Below, piece after piece: positions 1 to 5,837 of a DNA stretch of 5,837 nt. The translations under genes and the position numbers were made by a program. Below the pieces are notes generated by a model. The model was not told where the DNA came from, ran no database searches, and worked only from the letters and a program-made list of their open reading frames with translations. Each line of letters starts with the position of its first letter. Positions within the stretch are counted from its first letter, which is position 1. This stretch comes from SIG578 sp045543635 (GTDB taxonomy: Bacteria; Bacillota; Clostridia; Oscillospirales; Ruminococcaceae): the NCBI GenBank assembly GCA_045543635.1, contig JAZQMT010000098.1, positions 1 to 5,837 on the forward strand. Reading direction: 5' to 3'.

Positions 1-1
1 A

Positions 2-547
2 TTAAACTCTGCGTTAAAAAGACAACAAATAAACAATATTTTCTTGCTTTCAGCAGAAAGTATCCTGTCATCTGATGTTTCATCACTTACACATTTTGCG
101 TTAAAACATAATACCTCATATCTTGTTATACCAAGTGAATATGCAGGCGCAATCACCTCTCTTCACTCTGGTATAAAGGAAAATTGTTATATAAGCGAAG
201 ATTTTTCAATTTCCACAGAAAATATAAGTGTCCATACAAAGGTTTCCGGAAAAAATACCGTTGTGTTTTATAAAATTAATGGATTTAAAATTGCACATTT
301 AAACATACAGGCTGCAAGTTTAATTCCGGAAAATTTCTCCTGTGATTTGCTTATTGCAAACAGCAAAGCACTACCCTTTATAGAAAAATACAAATCAAAA
401 TATTTCCTCTTTTCTGAATACTCTCAAAACCCAAATTATTTAAGCAAAAATATTAAAAAACACGGCATGATACATTTAGGTGATACCCAAAGCGATACAT
501 TTTACATAAAAGGAAAAAAGTTATTTGAAAAACAACGAATATTCTAA
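2..547 (+). CDS. comEC: ComEC/Rec2-type DNA uptake protein, C-terminal part (partial, 5' end outside window)
   Basis: The reading frame is open from the left edge to TAA at 545-547 (181 codons), so this is the 3' end of a longer gene. No motif is diagnostic. The fragment follows the layout of the C-terminal metallo-beta-lactamase-like domain of ComEC: a strand ending IFLLSAES, a helix, then SYLVIPSEYAG, a later FKIAHLNI where ComEC proteins have a 'Gly-Asp' loop, CDLLIANSK where they have the HHGS segment, and a terminal FYIKGKKL strand. The next gene is holA, and comEC directly before holA is the usual order in Firmicutes; this is the strongest argument. ComEC is the membrane channel that carries single-stranded DNA into the cell during transformation. 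Every position where the family carries metal-binding His/Asp is substituted, so the domain is probably not an active hydrolase. A TTG at 44 is not a convincing start because the frame continues upstream. It could instead be an unrelated fast-evolving protein. Confidence 0.62.
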   Translation, partial: LNSALKRQQINNIFLLSAESILSSDVSSLTHFALKHNTSYLVIPSEYAGAITSLHSGIKENCYISEDFSISTENISVHTKVSGKNTVVFYKINGFKIAHLNIQAASLIPENFSCDLLIANSKALPFIEKYKSKYFLFSEYSQNPNYLSKNIKKHGMIHLGDTQSDTFYIKGKKLFEKQRIF

Positions 548-554
548 TTGACCG

Positions 555-583
555 TTGTAATTTATTCATAAATAAGTTATAAT
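555..583 (+). promoter_or_regulatory. Predicted sigma-A-type promoter of the holA operon
   Basis: A perfect -10 box TATAAT (578-583) lies exactly 17 bases downstream of TTGTAA (555-560), which matches 4 of 6 bases of the -35 consensus. It sits in the AT-rich gap between the upstream stop codon and the holA ribosome binding site, giving an expected start near 590 and a short leader of about 25 bases. It would let holA and the genes behind it be expressed independently of the competence gene. No operator-like repeat is seen around it. Confidence 0.65.
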
Positions 584-602
584 ATTTTAAAGTTTTGAAA
601 AA

Positions 603-608
603 AGGAGG
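603..608 (+). promoter_or_regulatory. holA ribosome binding site that fixes the start at 616
   Basis: AGGAGG is placed 7 bases before ATG 616. An in-frame TTG at 595 would give seven more residues, but those codons contain the Shine-Dalgarno sequence itself and have no such site of their own, so ATG 616 is the supported start. Confidence 0.85.
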
Positions 609-615
609 AGCTGTA

Positions 616-1668
616 ATGCCAAGCATGAATGAAAAGGAATTTCTTTCCTCTCTTCGCGCTCAAAATACCGCCTCTCTTTTTCTGTTTTACGGTGCTGATG
701 AATATTCAAAAAACATTTGTTTCCGTCGCCTTCTTAAAACAGTTTCTTCTGATAGTGAACCCATGTTCTTTGATGGACAAGCCTTAGATATAAAAAAGCT
801 CCATGAGGAATGTTGCTCGGTTTCTTTTTTTTCTGATAAAAAATGTGTTTGGGTTCGTAATCCTGCCATTGAATCCTTTTCTCCATCACAATTAGAAGCC
901 TTTTATACGATTCTTTCTGATAAACCTCAGTCTACCTATCTTATTTTCGTAATAAAGGGACAGGAAATTAACACCAAAAACTCTTCAAAGTGGGCTAAAT
1001 TTATTAAAACTGTCGAAGACAACGGTATCGTTGTTGAATGCATTCAAAAGACACAGAGTGATGTTATTTCAATGATAAATAGCACAGCCAAAAAGAACGG
1101 ATGCACCATAGAGCGTTCCCTTGCCGCCGATTTAGCCGATCGTTCTTTAAATGACATGCTTATTTTGGAAAATGACCTTGTAAAACTTTGCGCATTTGCA
1201 CAACAAAAAGCAGGCGGTGTTATTACTGCCGATGCCATTGAGCATCTCACAGCACGCCAACTTGACTACAAAACCTATGAAATAATGAAACATATCATAA
1301 ACCGTAAACCGAAAACCGCGCTGCATATATTAGATTCCCTTTTTTTACAGCAAGTAGATGCAATTGCTATTAACTCATCACTCGCTGTCTCTTTTTTAGA
1401 CATATACAGAGTTAAAACTATGCAGCAATACAACCATCCCATTAGTGAACTTTCGTCAGTCTTTGACTACAAGGGAAAGGATTATAAGCTACGTAGTGCA
1501 GGATATGATGCACAAAAATGCACGCCCGAATTTTTAAAAAACGCTATTCTCTGCCTTTCAGATGCTGATATTACGCTTAAAAGCACCAAGGATAACAAAC
1601 AAATCGTTATAGAAAAAGCTATTATAAAAATCATTCTGGGCGACAAAATATCGAGGAAATCAATATGA
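616..1668 (+). CDS. holA: DNA polymerase III subunit delta
   Basis: The protein is 350 residues, a normal length for the delta subunit of the clamp-loader complex. Delta opens the sliding beta clamp so that it can be loaded on primed DNA at the replication fork in the cytoplasm. Visible family features are the N-terminal strand SLFLFYGADEY (about residues 20-30), which replaces a P-loop in this non-ATPase AAA+ relative; the mid-protein segment RSLNDMLILENDLVKL, matching the family's 'D...l.nELeKL' helix; and a helical C-terminal third that would form the clamp-loader collar. ATG 616 is chosen because of AGGAGG at 603-608. The stop codon overlaps the next start (ATGA, 1665-1668), which implies translational coupling to rnmV. 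The gene follows the comEC-like gene, as is common in Firmicutes, but the rpsT gene often found after holA is absent here. The identification rests on overall family resemblance and context. Confidence 0.9.
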   Translation: MPSMNEKEFLSSLRAQNTASLFLFYGADEYSKNICFRRLLKTVSSDSEPMFFDGQALDIKKLHEECCSVSFFSDKKCVWVRNPAIESFSPSQLEAFYTILSDKPQSTYLIFVIKGQEINTKNSSKWAKFIKTVEDNGIVVECIQKTQSDVISMINSTAKKNGCTIERSLAADLADRSLNDMLILENDLVKLCAFAQQKAGGVITADAIEHLTARQLDYKTYEIMKHIINRKPKTALHILDSLFLQQVDAIAINSSLAVSFLDIYRVKTMQQYNHPISELSSVFDYKGKDYKLRSAGYDAQKCTPEFLKNAILCLSDADITLKSTKDNKQIVIEKAIIKIILGDKISRKSI

Positions 1669-2270
1669 TAAAACTTACTCAAGCTGTTGTGGTCGAAGGA
1701 AAATATGACCGCATGAAACTATCCTCTATTTTGGACACCACTATTGTGGAAACAAACGGTTTTCGCATTTTCTCCGATGAAGATACTGTTTCGATGCTAA
1801 AAACACTTGCAAAAAAATGCGGTCTTATCATTATGACTGACAGCGATTTTGCCGGTTTTCGTATTCGAAATTTTCTTAAAAATAAGATTACCGAAGGAAC
1901 TGTTATTGATGCTTTTCTTCCTGATGTTTGCGGAAAAGAGAAACGAAAGGCACATCCTTCTAAAGAAGGGCTTTTAGGGGTTGAAGGCTTTTGTGAAAAA
2001 GATATTTTAGAAGCCCTAAAGCGTGCCGGAATTGTTGATTGCAAAGCAGAAAATGCGCCTTCTGAGAAAATCACCCGCTTTGATCTATTTGAGCTAGGGT
2101 TGAGCGGAGGAAAAAACAGCAATCAAAAGCGCGCAGTAATATTAAAAAAGCTTAATCTCCCCGCACATCTCTCATCCACTGTTTTACCCGATGTTTTGTC
2201 TTGTGTTATATCCCGTGAAAATTTCTTTTCTCTCGTTCAAACTACATTTACATCCAAGGAGGATTTCTGA
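1665..2270 (+). CDS. rnmV: Ribonuclease M5 (Toprim domain, 5S rRNA maturation)
   Basis: The protein is 201 residues, close to the usual 180-190. RNase M5 makes the double cut that matures 5S rRNA from its precursor in Gram-positive bacteria, and in Bacillus subtilis it needs ribosomal protein L18 as partner. The Toprim fold is clear: VVVEG with catalytic-type Glu11, the family signature ETNG (29-32), TDSDFAGFRIR with the metal-binding Asp59 and Asp61, the family segment AFLP (83-86), and LLGVEGF with Glu107. Residues from about 110 to 195 look like the helical C-terminal region found in clostridial members (DUF4093-like), including FELGLSGGKNS. The start is ATG 1665, with GAGGA at 1653-1657 placed 7 bases upstream and inside holA. 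The 4-base overlap with holA is unusual company, because in Bacilli rnmV normally sits beside ksgA. A Toprim paralogue with a different RNA substrate is the main alternative. Confidence 0.88.
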   Translation: MIKLTQAVVVEGKYDRMKLSSILDTTIVETNGFRIFSDEDTVSMLKTLAKKCGLIIMTDSDFAGFRIRNFLKNKITEGTVIDAFLPDVCGKEKRKAHPSKEGLLGVEGFCEKDILEALKRAGIVDCKAENAPSEKITRFDLFELGLSGGKNSNQKRAVILKKLNLPAHLSSTVLPDVLSCVISRENFFSLVQTTFTSKEDF

Positions 2271-2273
2271 CAA

Positions 2274-3680
2274 ATGGTTTTTTCAAGCTTAACTTTTATG
2301 TTTATCTATCTGCCTATTGTTTTGGGAATTTACTTCCTTGTGCCGAAATACCTGCGTAATGCAGTTATGTTTATCGCAGGTCTTCTTTTCTATGCATGGG
2401 GCGAGCCGGTCTATCTTTGGATCATGGTTCTCTCTACGCTTGTTGATTACTGTGCAGGTCTCATTATGTCACGCTTTGATGACAAGCCAAAAATTCGCAG
2501 ACTGTGTTTGCTTGCATCTGTTATGATGAATTTAGGGCTGCTCTCTATTTTCAAATACAGTGGATTTTTTGTAAGCAGTATTAATTCTATCTTGGGTCTT
2601 TCACTGCCTGTTCCCAACATCGCACTTCCTATCGGAATTTCCTTCTACACCTTCCAAAGCATGTCATACACCATTGATCTCTACATGCGAAACATTCCTG
2701 TTCAAAAAAATCCTGTAACCTTTGCAACCTATGTTACACTCTTTCCTCAAATTGTTGCAGGACCCATCGTTCGTTACTCGGATGTTCAGAATGAAATTAA
2801 TCAACGAACCATCAGCATTGACCTTGTCGGTGAGGGCGTTGCAACATTTATAAAAGGACTGGCAAAAAAAGTTTTACTCGCCAACAATATCGGTGCCCTG
2901 TGGGCAACTATAAAAGCTCAGGAAATCACTTCTCTGCCTGCAGCAACTGCATGGCTTGGTATCCTTGCATTTACTTTCCAAATTTATTTTGACTTTTCAG
3001 GTTATTCCGACATGGCGGTAGGCCTTGGAAAAATGCTCGGTTTCCATTTTCCCGAAAACTTTAATTTCCCCTATGTATCCAAAAGTGTTTCCGAATTTTG
3101 GCGGCGCTGGCACATCACGCTCGGTTCATGGTTCCGCTCTTATGTTTACATTCCTTTAGGCGGAAACCGCAAAGGCTTACCCCGAACAGTGCTAAACCTA
3201 TTTATCACTTGGATGCTGACGGGTTTTTGGCACGGAGCAAGCTGGAATTTCTTGCTTTGGGGCGTTTATTTCGGCGTTATCATTATCTTGGAACGATTGT
3301 TCCTTGGAGCGTGGCTTAAAAAAATTCCAAATCCCTTGCAGGTTGCATATTCCTTTATCTTAGTTGTATTCGGATGGGTGCTGTTTGAGTTTGACAAGCT
3401 GGGAAATGTATTTTTGTTCTTCCGTGCCATGTTTGGCGGAAATGGCGTTGCCTTTGCCAACTCAGATACCCTTTACTATCTAATTTCCTATCTCATTGTT
3501 TTCCTACTTTGCATCTTCTTTTCAAGTGAAAAATCAAGAGACATCTTTTTGGGAATAAAAAACAAATTTCCGAAAATTACAGAATATACGGTGCCGATTG
3601 TTGCAGTTATTACGCTGCTTATTTGTACAGCATATCTCGTCGATGCTACATTTAACCCGTTTATCTACTTTAATTTCTAA
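2274..3680 (+). CDS. MBOAT family membrane O-acyltransferase, AlgI/DltB-like
   Basis: The 468-residue polytopic membrane protein has the full AlgI-type layout, with roughly 11-12 hydrophobic segments. It opens with MVFSSLTFMFIYLPIVL, then FYAWGEP, LPIGISFYTFQSMSY, FPQIVAGPIVRY, FDFSGYSDMAVGLGKMLG, SEFWRRWHITLGSWFRSY containing His280, YIPLGGNRKG, and the catalytic-type TGFWHGASWNF containing His320. In alginate, cellulose and peptidoglycan acetylation systems this family accepts an acetyl group inside the cell and passes it across the membrane to an SGNH-type partner. Such a partner is encoded immediately downstream. The acceptor polymer cannot be read from the sequence, so no symbol is given. 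AAGGAGG at 2256-2262 lies inside the end of rnmV, and only 3 bases separate the rnmV stop from this ATG, so read-through from the holA promoter is likely. The longest conserved motifs are intact and no truncation is seen. Confidence 0.92.
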   Translation: MVFSSLTFMFIYLPIVLGIYFLVPKYLRNAVMFIAGLLFYAWGEPVYLWIMVLSTLVDYCAGLIMSRFDDKPKIRRLCLLASVMMNLGLLSIFKYSGFFVSSINSILGLSLPVPNIALPIGISFYTFQSMSYTIDLYMRNIPVQKNPVTFATYVTLFPQIVAGPIVRYSDVQNEINQRTISIDLVGEGVATFIKGLAKKVLLANNIGALWATIKAQEITSLPAATAWLGILAFTFQIYFDFSGYSDMAVGLGKMLGFHFPENFNFPYVSKSVSEFWRRWHITLGSWFRSYVYIPLGGNRKGLPRTVLNLFITWMLTGFWHGASWNFLLWGVYFGVIIILERLFLGAWLKKIPNPLQVAYSFILVVFGWVLFEFDKLGNVFLFFRAMFGGNGVAFANSDTLYYLISYLIVFLLCIFFSSEKSRDIFLGIKNKFPKITEYTVPIVAVITLLICTAYLVDATFNPFIYFNF

Positions 3681-3698
3681 AGAAGGAGGAGGTATATC

Positions 3699-4832
3699 AT
3701 GAACGGAAAAAAACTTCTTGCAGTCTTATTCGCAGTTATTATCGTAGCCCTTCCCCTGATTACTTCGTTTTCAAAAAAAAGCAAATTTTCCGAATGGGAA
3801 AATCGTGAGCTTGCCTCATTTCCAACCTTCACAGTTGATTCTGTTATTGATAAATCCTTTATGCAAGGCTTTGACACCTATATTTCTGACCATTTCTTCG
3901 GTCGAAATTTTTGGGTTCAAGTGAAATCAAATTTGGAACTTTTTACCCTTAAAAAGGAAAACAATTCTATTTTGCTCACTAAAAACGGAACGCTGGTTGA
4001 AGCTCTTGAAAAGCCAAACGAACGGTATTTTAATCAAAATATTGACGGTATCATCCGTTTTGCGCAAGCCAATCCTGATGCAAAGGTTTACGCTGCTGTT
4101 GCGCCAACATCCTGTGATATTTATTCCGATACTCTTCCTTACGGAAAGCAAACCTGGAGCCAAAAACTGCAGATAGACACCTTCTATTCAAGCTTAGGCA
4201 AAAGTGCATATGGAATTGATATTTATTCTTCTCTATCCTCAAAAAAAGATCAGTATATTTACTACAACACCGATCATCATTGGACTTCACTTGGCGCATA
4301 TTATGCCTATCATCAAATTGCAACTGTGTTGGATTTCAAACCTTATGAGAAAATGCAATTTGATGTTGAGCATGCGGCATACGATTTTTACGGGACATAC
4401 TCATCCAAATCTAACATCTCGGTTGACCCCGACACCATTGATTTGTATAAATTAGCAGCCTCTGATTTTTCTGTCACACAAGTTGAGATCAACAACGGTA
4501 AGGAAATAAATGTTTACAATGATATGTATTTCCGCGAGTGGCTTAAAAAGAAGGACAAATACTCAGTATTTTTAGGGCAGGTACAGCCTGAAATTACCAT
4601 CAAAACAAATGTTCAAAACAGTAAAAAACTGCTTATTTTTAAAGATTCCTTTGCACACAGCTTAGTTCCCTTTCTTGCACTCCATTATTCCGAAATTAAG
4701 CTTATTGATTTAAGATACACCAATCAAAATTATCGTGATATTGTAGATGTTTCAAACTATGACAGCGTGCTTCTTCTTTATAATATTGACAGCGTTGTTA
4801 ATAACGGAAATATTGCCGCTCTCGGTGACTGA
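3699..4832 (+). CDS. DHHW/AlgX-like SGNH protein, probable polysaccharide O-acetyltransferase partner of the MBOAT protein
   Basis: This 377-residue protein starts with a hydrophobic stretch (about residues 5-23) after a Lys-containing N terminus. No clear signal-peptidase site is seen, so it is probably a membrane anchor with the rest outside the cell. The segment ENRELASFP is the N-terminal signature of AlgX/AlgJ/DHHW proteins. The family motif TDHHW gives Asp192, His193, His194 and Trp195. LLIFKDSFAHS provides the likely nucleophile Ser317. By analogy with the Asp-x-His plus Ser triad of AlgX, the active site would be Asp192, His194 and Ser317. The expected role is to take acetyl groups delivered by the upstream MBOAT protein and attach them to a cell-surface polysaccharide. 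ATG 3699 follows a very strong AAGGAGGAGG (3683-3692), with an 18-base gap after the MBOAT stop. An A8 run (3773-3780) follows the anchor, but the frame is intact. The acceptor polymer is unknown. Confidence 0.87.
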   Translation: MNGKKLLAVLFAVIIVALPLITSFSKKSKFSEWENRELASFPTFTVDSVIDKSFMQGFDTYISDHFFGRNFWVQVKSNLELFTLKKENNSILLTKNGTLVEALEKPNERYFNQNIDGIIRFAQANPDAKVYAAVAPTSCDIYSDTLPYGKQTWSQKLQIDTFYSSLGKSAYGIDIYSSLSSKKDQYIYYNTDHHWTSLGAYYAYHQIATVLDFKPYEKMQFDVEHAAYDFYGTYSSKSNISVDPDTIDLYKLAASDFSVTQVEINNGKEINVYNDMYFREWLKKKDKYSVFLGQVQPEITIKTNVQNSKKLLIFKDSFAHSLVPFLALHYSEIKLIDLRYTNQNYRDIVDVSNYDSVLLLYNIDSVVNNGNIAALGD

Positions 4833-4845
4833 AAGGGTTTTGAAC

Positions 4846-5571
4846 ATGGCAAAGATTTTGCGAAAGCACCTTATAAACACCGTTAAAATAAGTTATTACA
4901 AGTCCACGCTGCTGCTCACTTTATGCTGGGCAGCAGTTGTGTTTTGTGTTATTTGTGCATTTTTCAGTTATGGTGTTACACTCATTTTTTTAATTCCTCT
5001 TATCTTTTTTACATACCGCATATTACATCGCAGCAAAGCTTTAAAATCAGGCGTAACAGGAGAAAAAAACTGTCTCAAATTACTCTGTTCACTTCCAAAG
5101 GGCTACTTCATTATACCTGATGTGACCTTAAGGGTTAAAAATAAAACCGCGCAGCTGGATTACATCGTTATATGCCCAAGTGGAATTTTTATAATTGAAG
5201 CAAAAAATCACGGCGGAGTTATAAGCGGCTCTCTTTCAAAGCCTCGCCTTTACAAGACAAAATACAGAAACGGAAAACAGCAAACAACTGATTTTTACAA
5301 TCCTGTTTATCAGATTTCAACACATATTCGGCTTATGCGCGAGTTACTTGAAACGCACAAAATACAATGTGAGATTTACGGTGCAGTTTATTTCTCAAAT
5401 CCTAGCACCGTTTTAGAGATCGATACTTTTGATGACATTATTCCAGTTTTTTCGCACAAACAAAACGGTGAAAAACAACTATTACGTTATCTTCTTAGCA
5501 TCAAACAAAACAGACTATCCGTAAACCAAGTAAAAAAGCTTAAAAAATTTATTTTTTCGCATTGTAGCTAA
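4846..5571 (+). CDS. Membrane-anchored NERD-domain (nuclease-related) protein
   Basis: The protein is 241 residues from ATG 4846. A short basic N terminus is followed by two hydrophobic segments (about residues 21-40 and 43-60) that form a probable hairpin, and then a cytoplasmic NERD domain (about 66-200). Domain hallmarks are GVTGE (69-73), QLDYIVI with Asp105, and GIFIIEAKN with Glu118 and Lys120; together these give a D...ExK arrangement like that of restriction-type nucleases. NERD proteins are widespread and mostly uncharacterised, and whether this one cuts nucleic acid is unknown. There is no helicase, kinase or zinc-ribbon domain attached. The frame is open upstream into the preceding gene, with an ATG at 4747, but that start would overlap the DHHW gene by 86 bases. 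ATG 4846 has AAAGGG (4832-4837) 8 bases before it and gives the better N terminus. It is probably the last gene of the operon. Confidence 0.83.
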   Translation: MAKILRKHLINTVKISYYKSTLLLTLCWAAVVFCVICAFFSYGVTLIFLIPLIFFTYRILHRSKALKSGVTGEKNCLKLLCSLPKGYFIIPDVTLRVKNKTAQLDYIVICPSGIFIIEAKNHGGVISGSLSKPRLYKTKYRNGKQQTTDFYNPVYQISTHIRLMRELLETHKIQCEIYGAVYFSNPSTVLEIDTFDDIIPVFSHKQNGEKQLLRYLLSIKQNRLSVNQVKKLKKFIFSHCS

Positions 5572-5583
5572 ATTTTTAAAATA

Positions 5584-5589
5584 TATAAT
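5584..5589 (+). promoter_or_regulatory. Predicted -10 box of the mntP promoter
   Basis: A perfect TATAAT lies in the 51-base gap between the NERD stop and the mntP start. The best -35 candidate is TTGTAG (5562-5567), 16 bases upstream and inside the end of the NERD gene, but it matches only 3 of 6 consensus bases, so the promoter may be weak or need an activator. The expected transcription start is near 5596, which falls inside the left arm of the neighbouring inverted repeat. Confidence 0.45.
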
Positions 5590-5622
5590 AATACACTCTA
5601 TTTAGAAACGGAGCGTATTATT
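5587..5622. repeat. Imperfect inverted repeat between the mntP -10 box and start codon (possible operator)
   Basis: The left arm AATAATACACTC (5587-5598) and right arm GAGCGTATTATT (5611-5622) pair at 11 of 12 positions (one A/C mismatch, 5595 with 5614) around a 12-base spacer. The repeat overlaps the end of the TATAAT box and the predicted transcription start. Its right arm holds most of the GGAG ribosome binding site and ends directly at the TTG start codon. It could be a repressor operator for mntP, or in read-through mRNA a hairpin that hides the ribosome binding site. The stem is AT-rich and followed by only four T residues, so it is not a convincing terminator. Confidence 0.5.
5610..5613 (+). 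promoter_or_regulatory. mntP ribosome binding site supporting a TTG start
   Basis: GGAG lies 9 bases before TTG 5623. No ATG is available before codon 18 of this frame (ATG 5674), and starting there would remove most of the conserved first membrane helix, so the non-standard TTG start is the supported one. Confidence 0.7.
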
Positions 5623-5837
5623 TTGAACATTAGTGAAATTTTAACCGCCCTGTTTACAGGCATAGGACTTGCAATGGATGCTGTTGCCGCTTCGGTAGCA
5701 AACGGTATTTCCTTGCGCAAAATGCGACTTATGGATGCTGTTCGCACCGGTTTTTTCTTTGGTTTTTTTCAATTCGTAATGCCACTTATCGGCTTTTTCA
5801 TCTCCGGTGTTTTTGACACACAAATTAGAAAATATGA
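5623..5837 (+). CDS. mntP: Putative manganese efflux pump MntP (partial, 3' end outside window)
   Basis: The first 71 codons are present and the frame runs off the right edge. The N terminus matches MntP (formerly YebN) proteins, small six-helix inner-membrane exporters that remove excess Mn2+ from the cytoplasm. The first helix contains GLAMDAVAASVANG with the conserved membrane Asp19, followed by the loop SLRKMRLMDAVRTG and the second helix FFFGFFQFVMPLIGFFISG. Translation starts at TTG 5623 after GGAG (5610-5613), a start chosen because it aligns with the N terminus of known MntP proteins. The gene probably has its own promoter with TATAAT at 5584-5589, and an inverted repeat in the leader suggests separate control. 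There is no room for the yybP-ykoY manganese riboswitch that precedes mntP in some bacteria. Whether the rest of the gene is intact cannot be seen. Confidence 0.93.
   Translation, partial: MNISEILTALFTGIGLAMDAVAASVANGISLRKMRLMDAVRTGFFFGFFQFVMPLIGFFISGVFDTQIRKY

Noticed and set aside
548..553. TTGACC as the -35 box of the holA promoter
   Set aside because: It is closer to consensus than TTGTAA, but it would leave a 24-base spacer to TATAAT, too long for a sigma-A promoter; TTGTAA gives 17.
595..615. Extension of holA to an in-frame TTG at 595
   Set aside because: These codons contain the AGGAGG ribosome binding site of ATG 616, and no site precedes 595.
1679..2122. 147-codon open frame on the minus strand opposite rnmV
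   Set aside because: The plus strand here encodes clear RNase M5 motifs; the minus frame shows no recognisable motif and no ribosome binding site was evident.
3773..3780. A8 run in the DHHW gene as a phase-variation switch
   Set aside because: The frame is intact, and an equal T8 run occurs in the presumably essential holA gene (825-832), so such runs look like a by-product of AT-rich composition.
4747..4845. Earlier ATG (4747) for the NERD gene, giving a 274-residue protein
   Set aside because: It lies deep inside the DHHW gene, has no good ribosome binding site, and ATG 4846 has AAAGGG at a normal distance.
5530..5560. A/T-rich inverted stretch at the end of the NERD gene as a terminator
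   Set aside because: It has almost no G or C in the possible stem, lies inside the coding region, and is just Lys/Phe codon runs.
5572..5622. Manganese (yybP-ykoY) riboswitch before mntP
   Set aside because: Only 51 bases separate the two genes, too few for that riboswitch, and its conserved loops are not seen.

Overview
The window looks like a chromosomal segment from an AT-rich Gram-positive bacterium of the class Clostridia, possibly an Oscillospiraceae/Ruminococcaceae-type gut or anaerobe lineage. The lineage is inferred from three things: strong AGGAGG-type ribosome binding sites, the Firmicutes-typical comEC-holA neighbourhood, and an RNase M5 with the C-terminal extension common in clostridia. 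All recognised genes are on the + strand, they are tightly packed, and no RNA gene, insertion sequence, CRISPR array or long empty stretch was seen. The longest non-coding gap is 68 bases.

Layout. Positions 2-547 are the 3' end of a gene best explained as comEC, the DNA-uptake channel; its C-terminal metallo-beta-lactamase-like domain has no recognisable metal ligands. A good sigma-A-type promoter (555-583) then starts a compact cluster. The cluster holds holA (DNA polymerase III delta, 616-1668), rnmV (RNase M5, 1665-2270), an AlgI-like MBOAT membrane O-acyltransferase (2274-3680), a membrane-anchored DHHW/AlgX-like SGNH protein (3699-4832), and a membrane-anchored NERD-domain protein (4846-5571). 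Junctions are a 4-base overlap and gaps of 3, 18 and 13 bases, so the five genes are probably co-transcribed. A second transcription unit starts at 5623 with mntP (Mn2+ efflux), cut by the right edge. It has its own TATAAT box and a 12-bp imperfect inverted repeat lying between the -10 box and the TTG start codon.

How the genes fit together. holA and rnmV are housekeeping genes for replication and 5S rRNA maturation. The MBOAT and DHHW genes form a classic acetyl-transfer pair: the membrane protein probably passes acetyl groups across the membrane, and the extracytoplasmic SGNH-like protein places them on a surface polysaccharide. The NERD protein has the nuclease-like D...ExK signature behind a membrane hairpin; its role is unknown. 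No clearly novel system is evident. The points most worth a second look are the mixed-function operon, the inverted repeat at mntP, and the membrane NERD protein linked to the acetylation pair.
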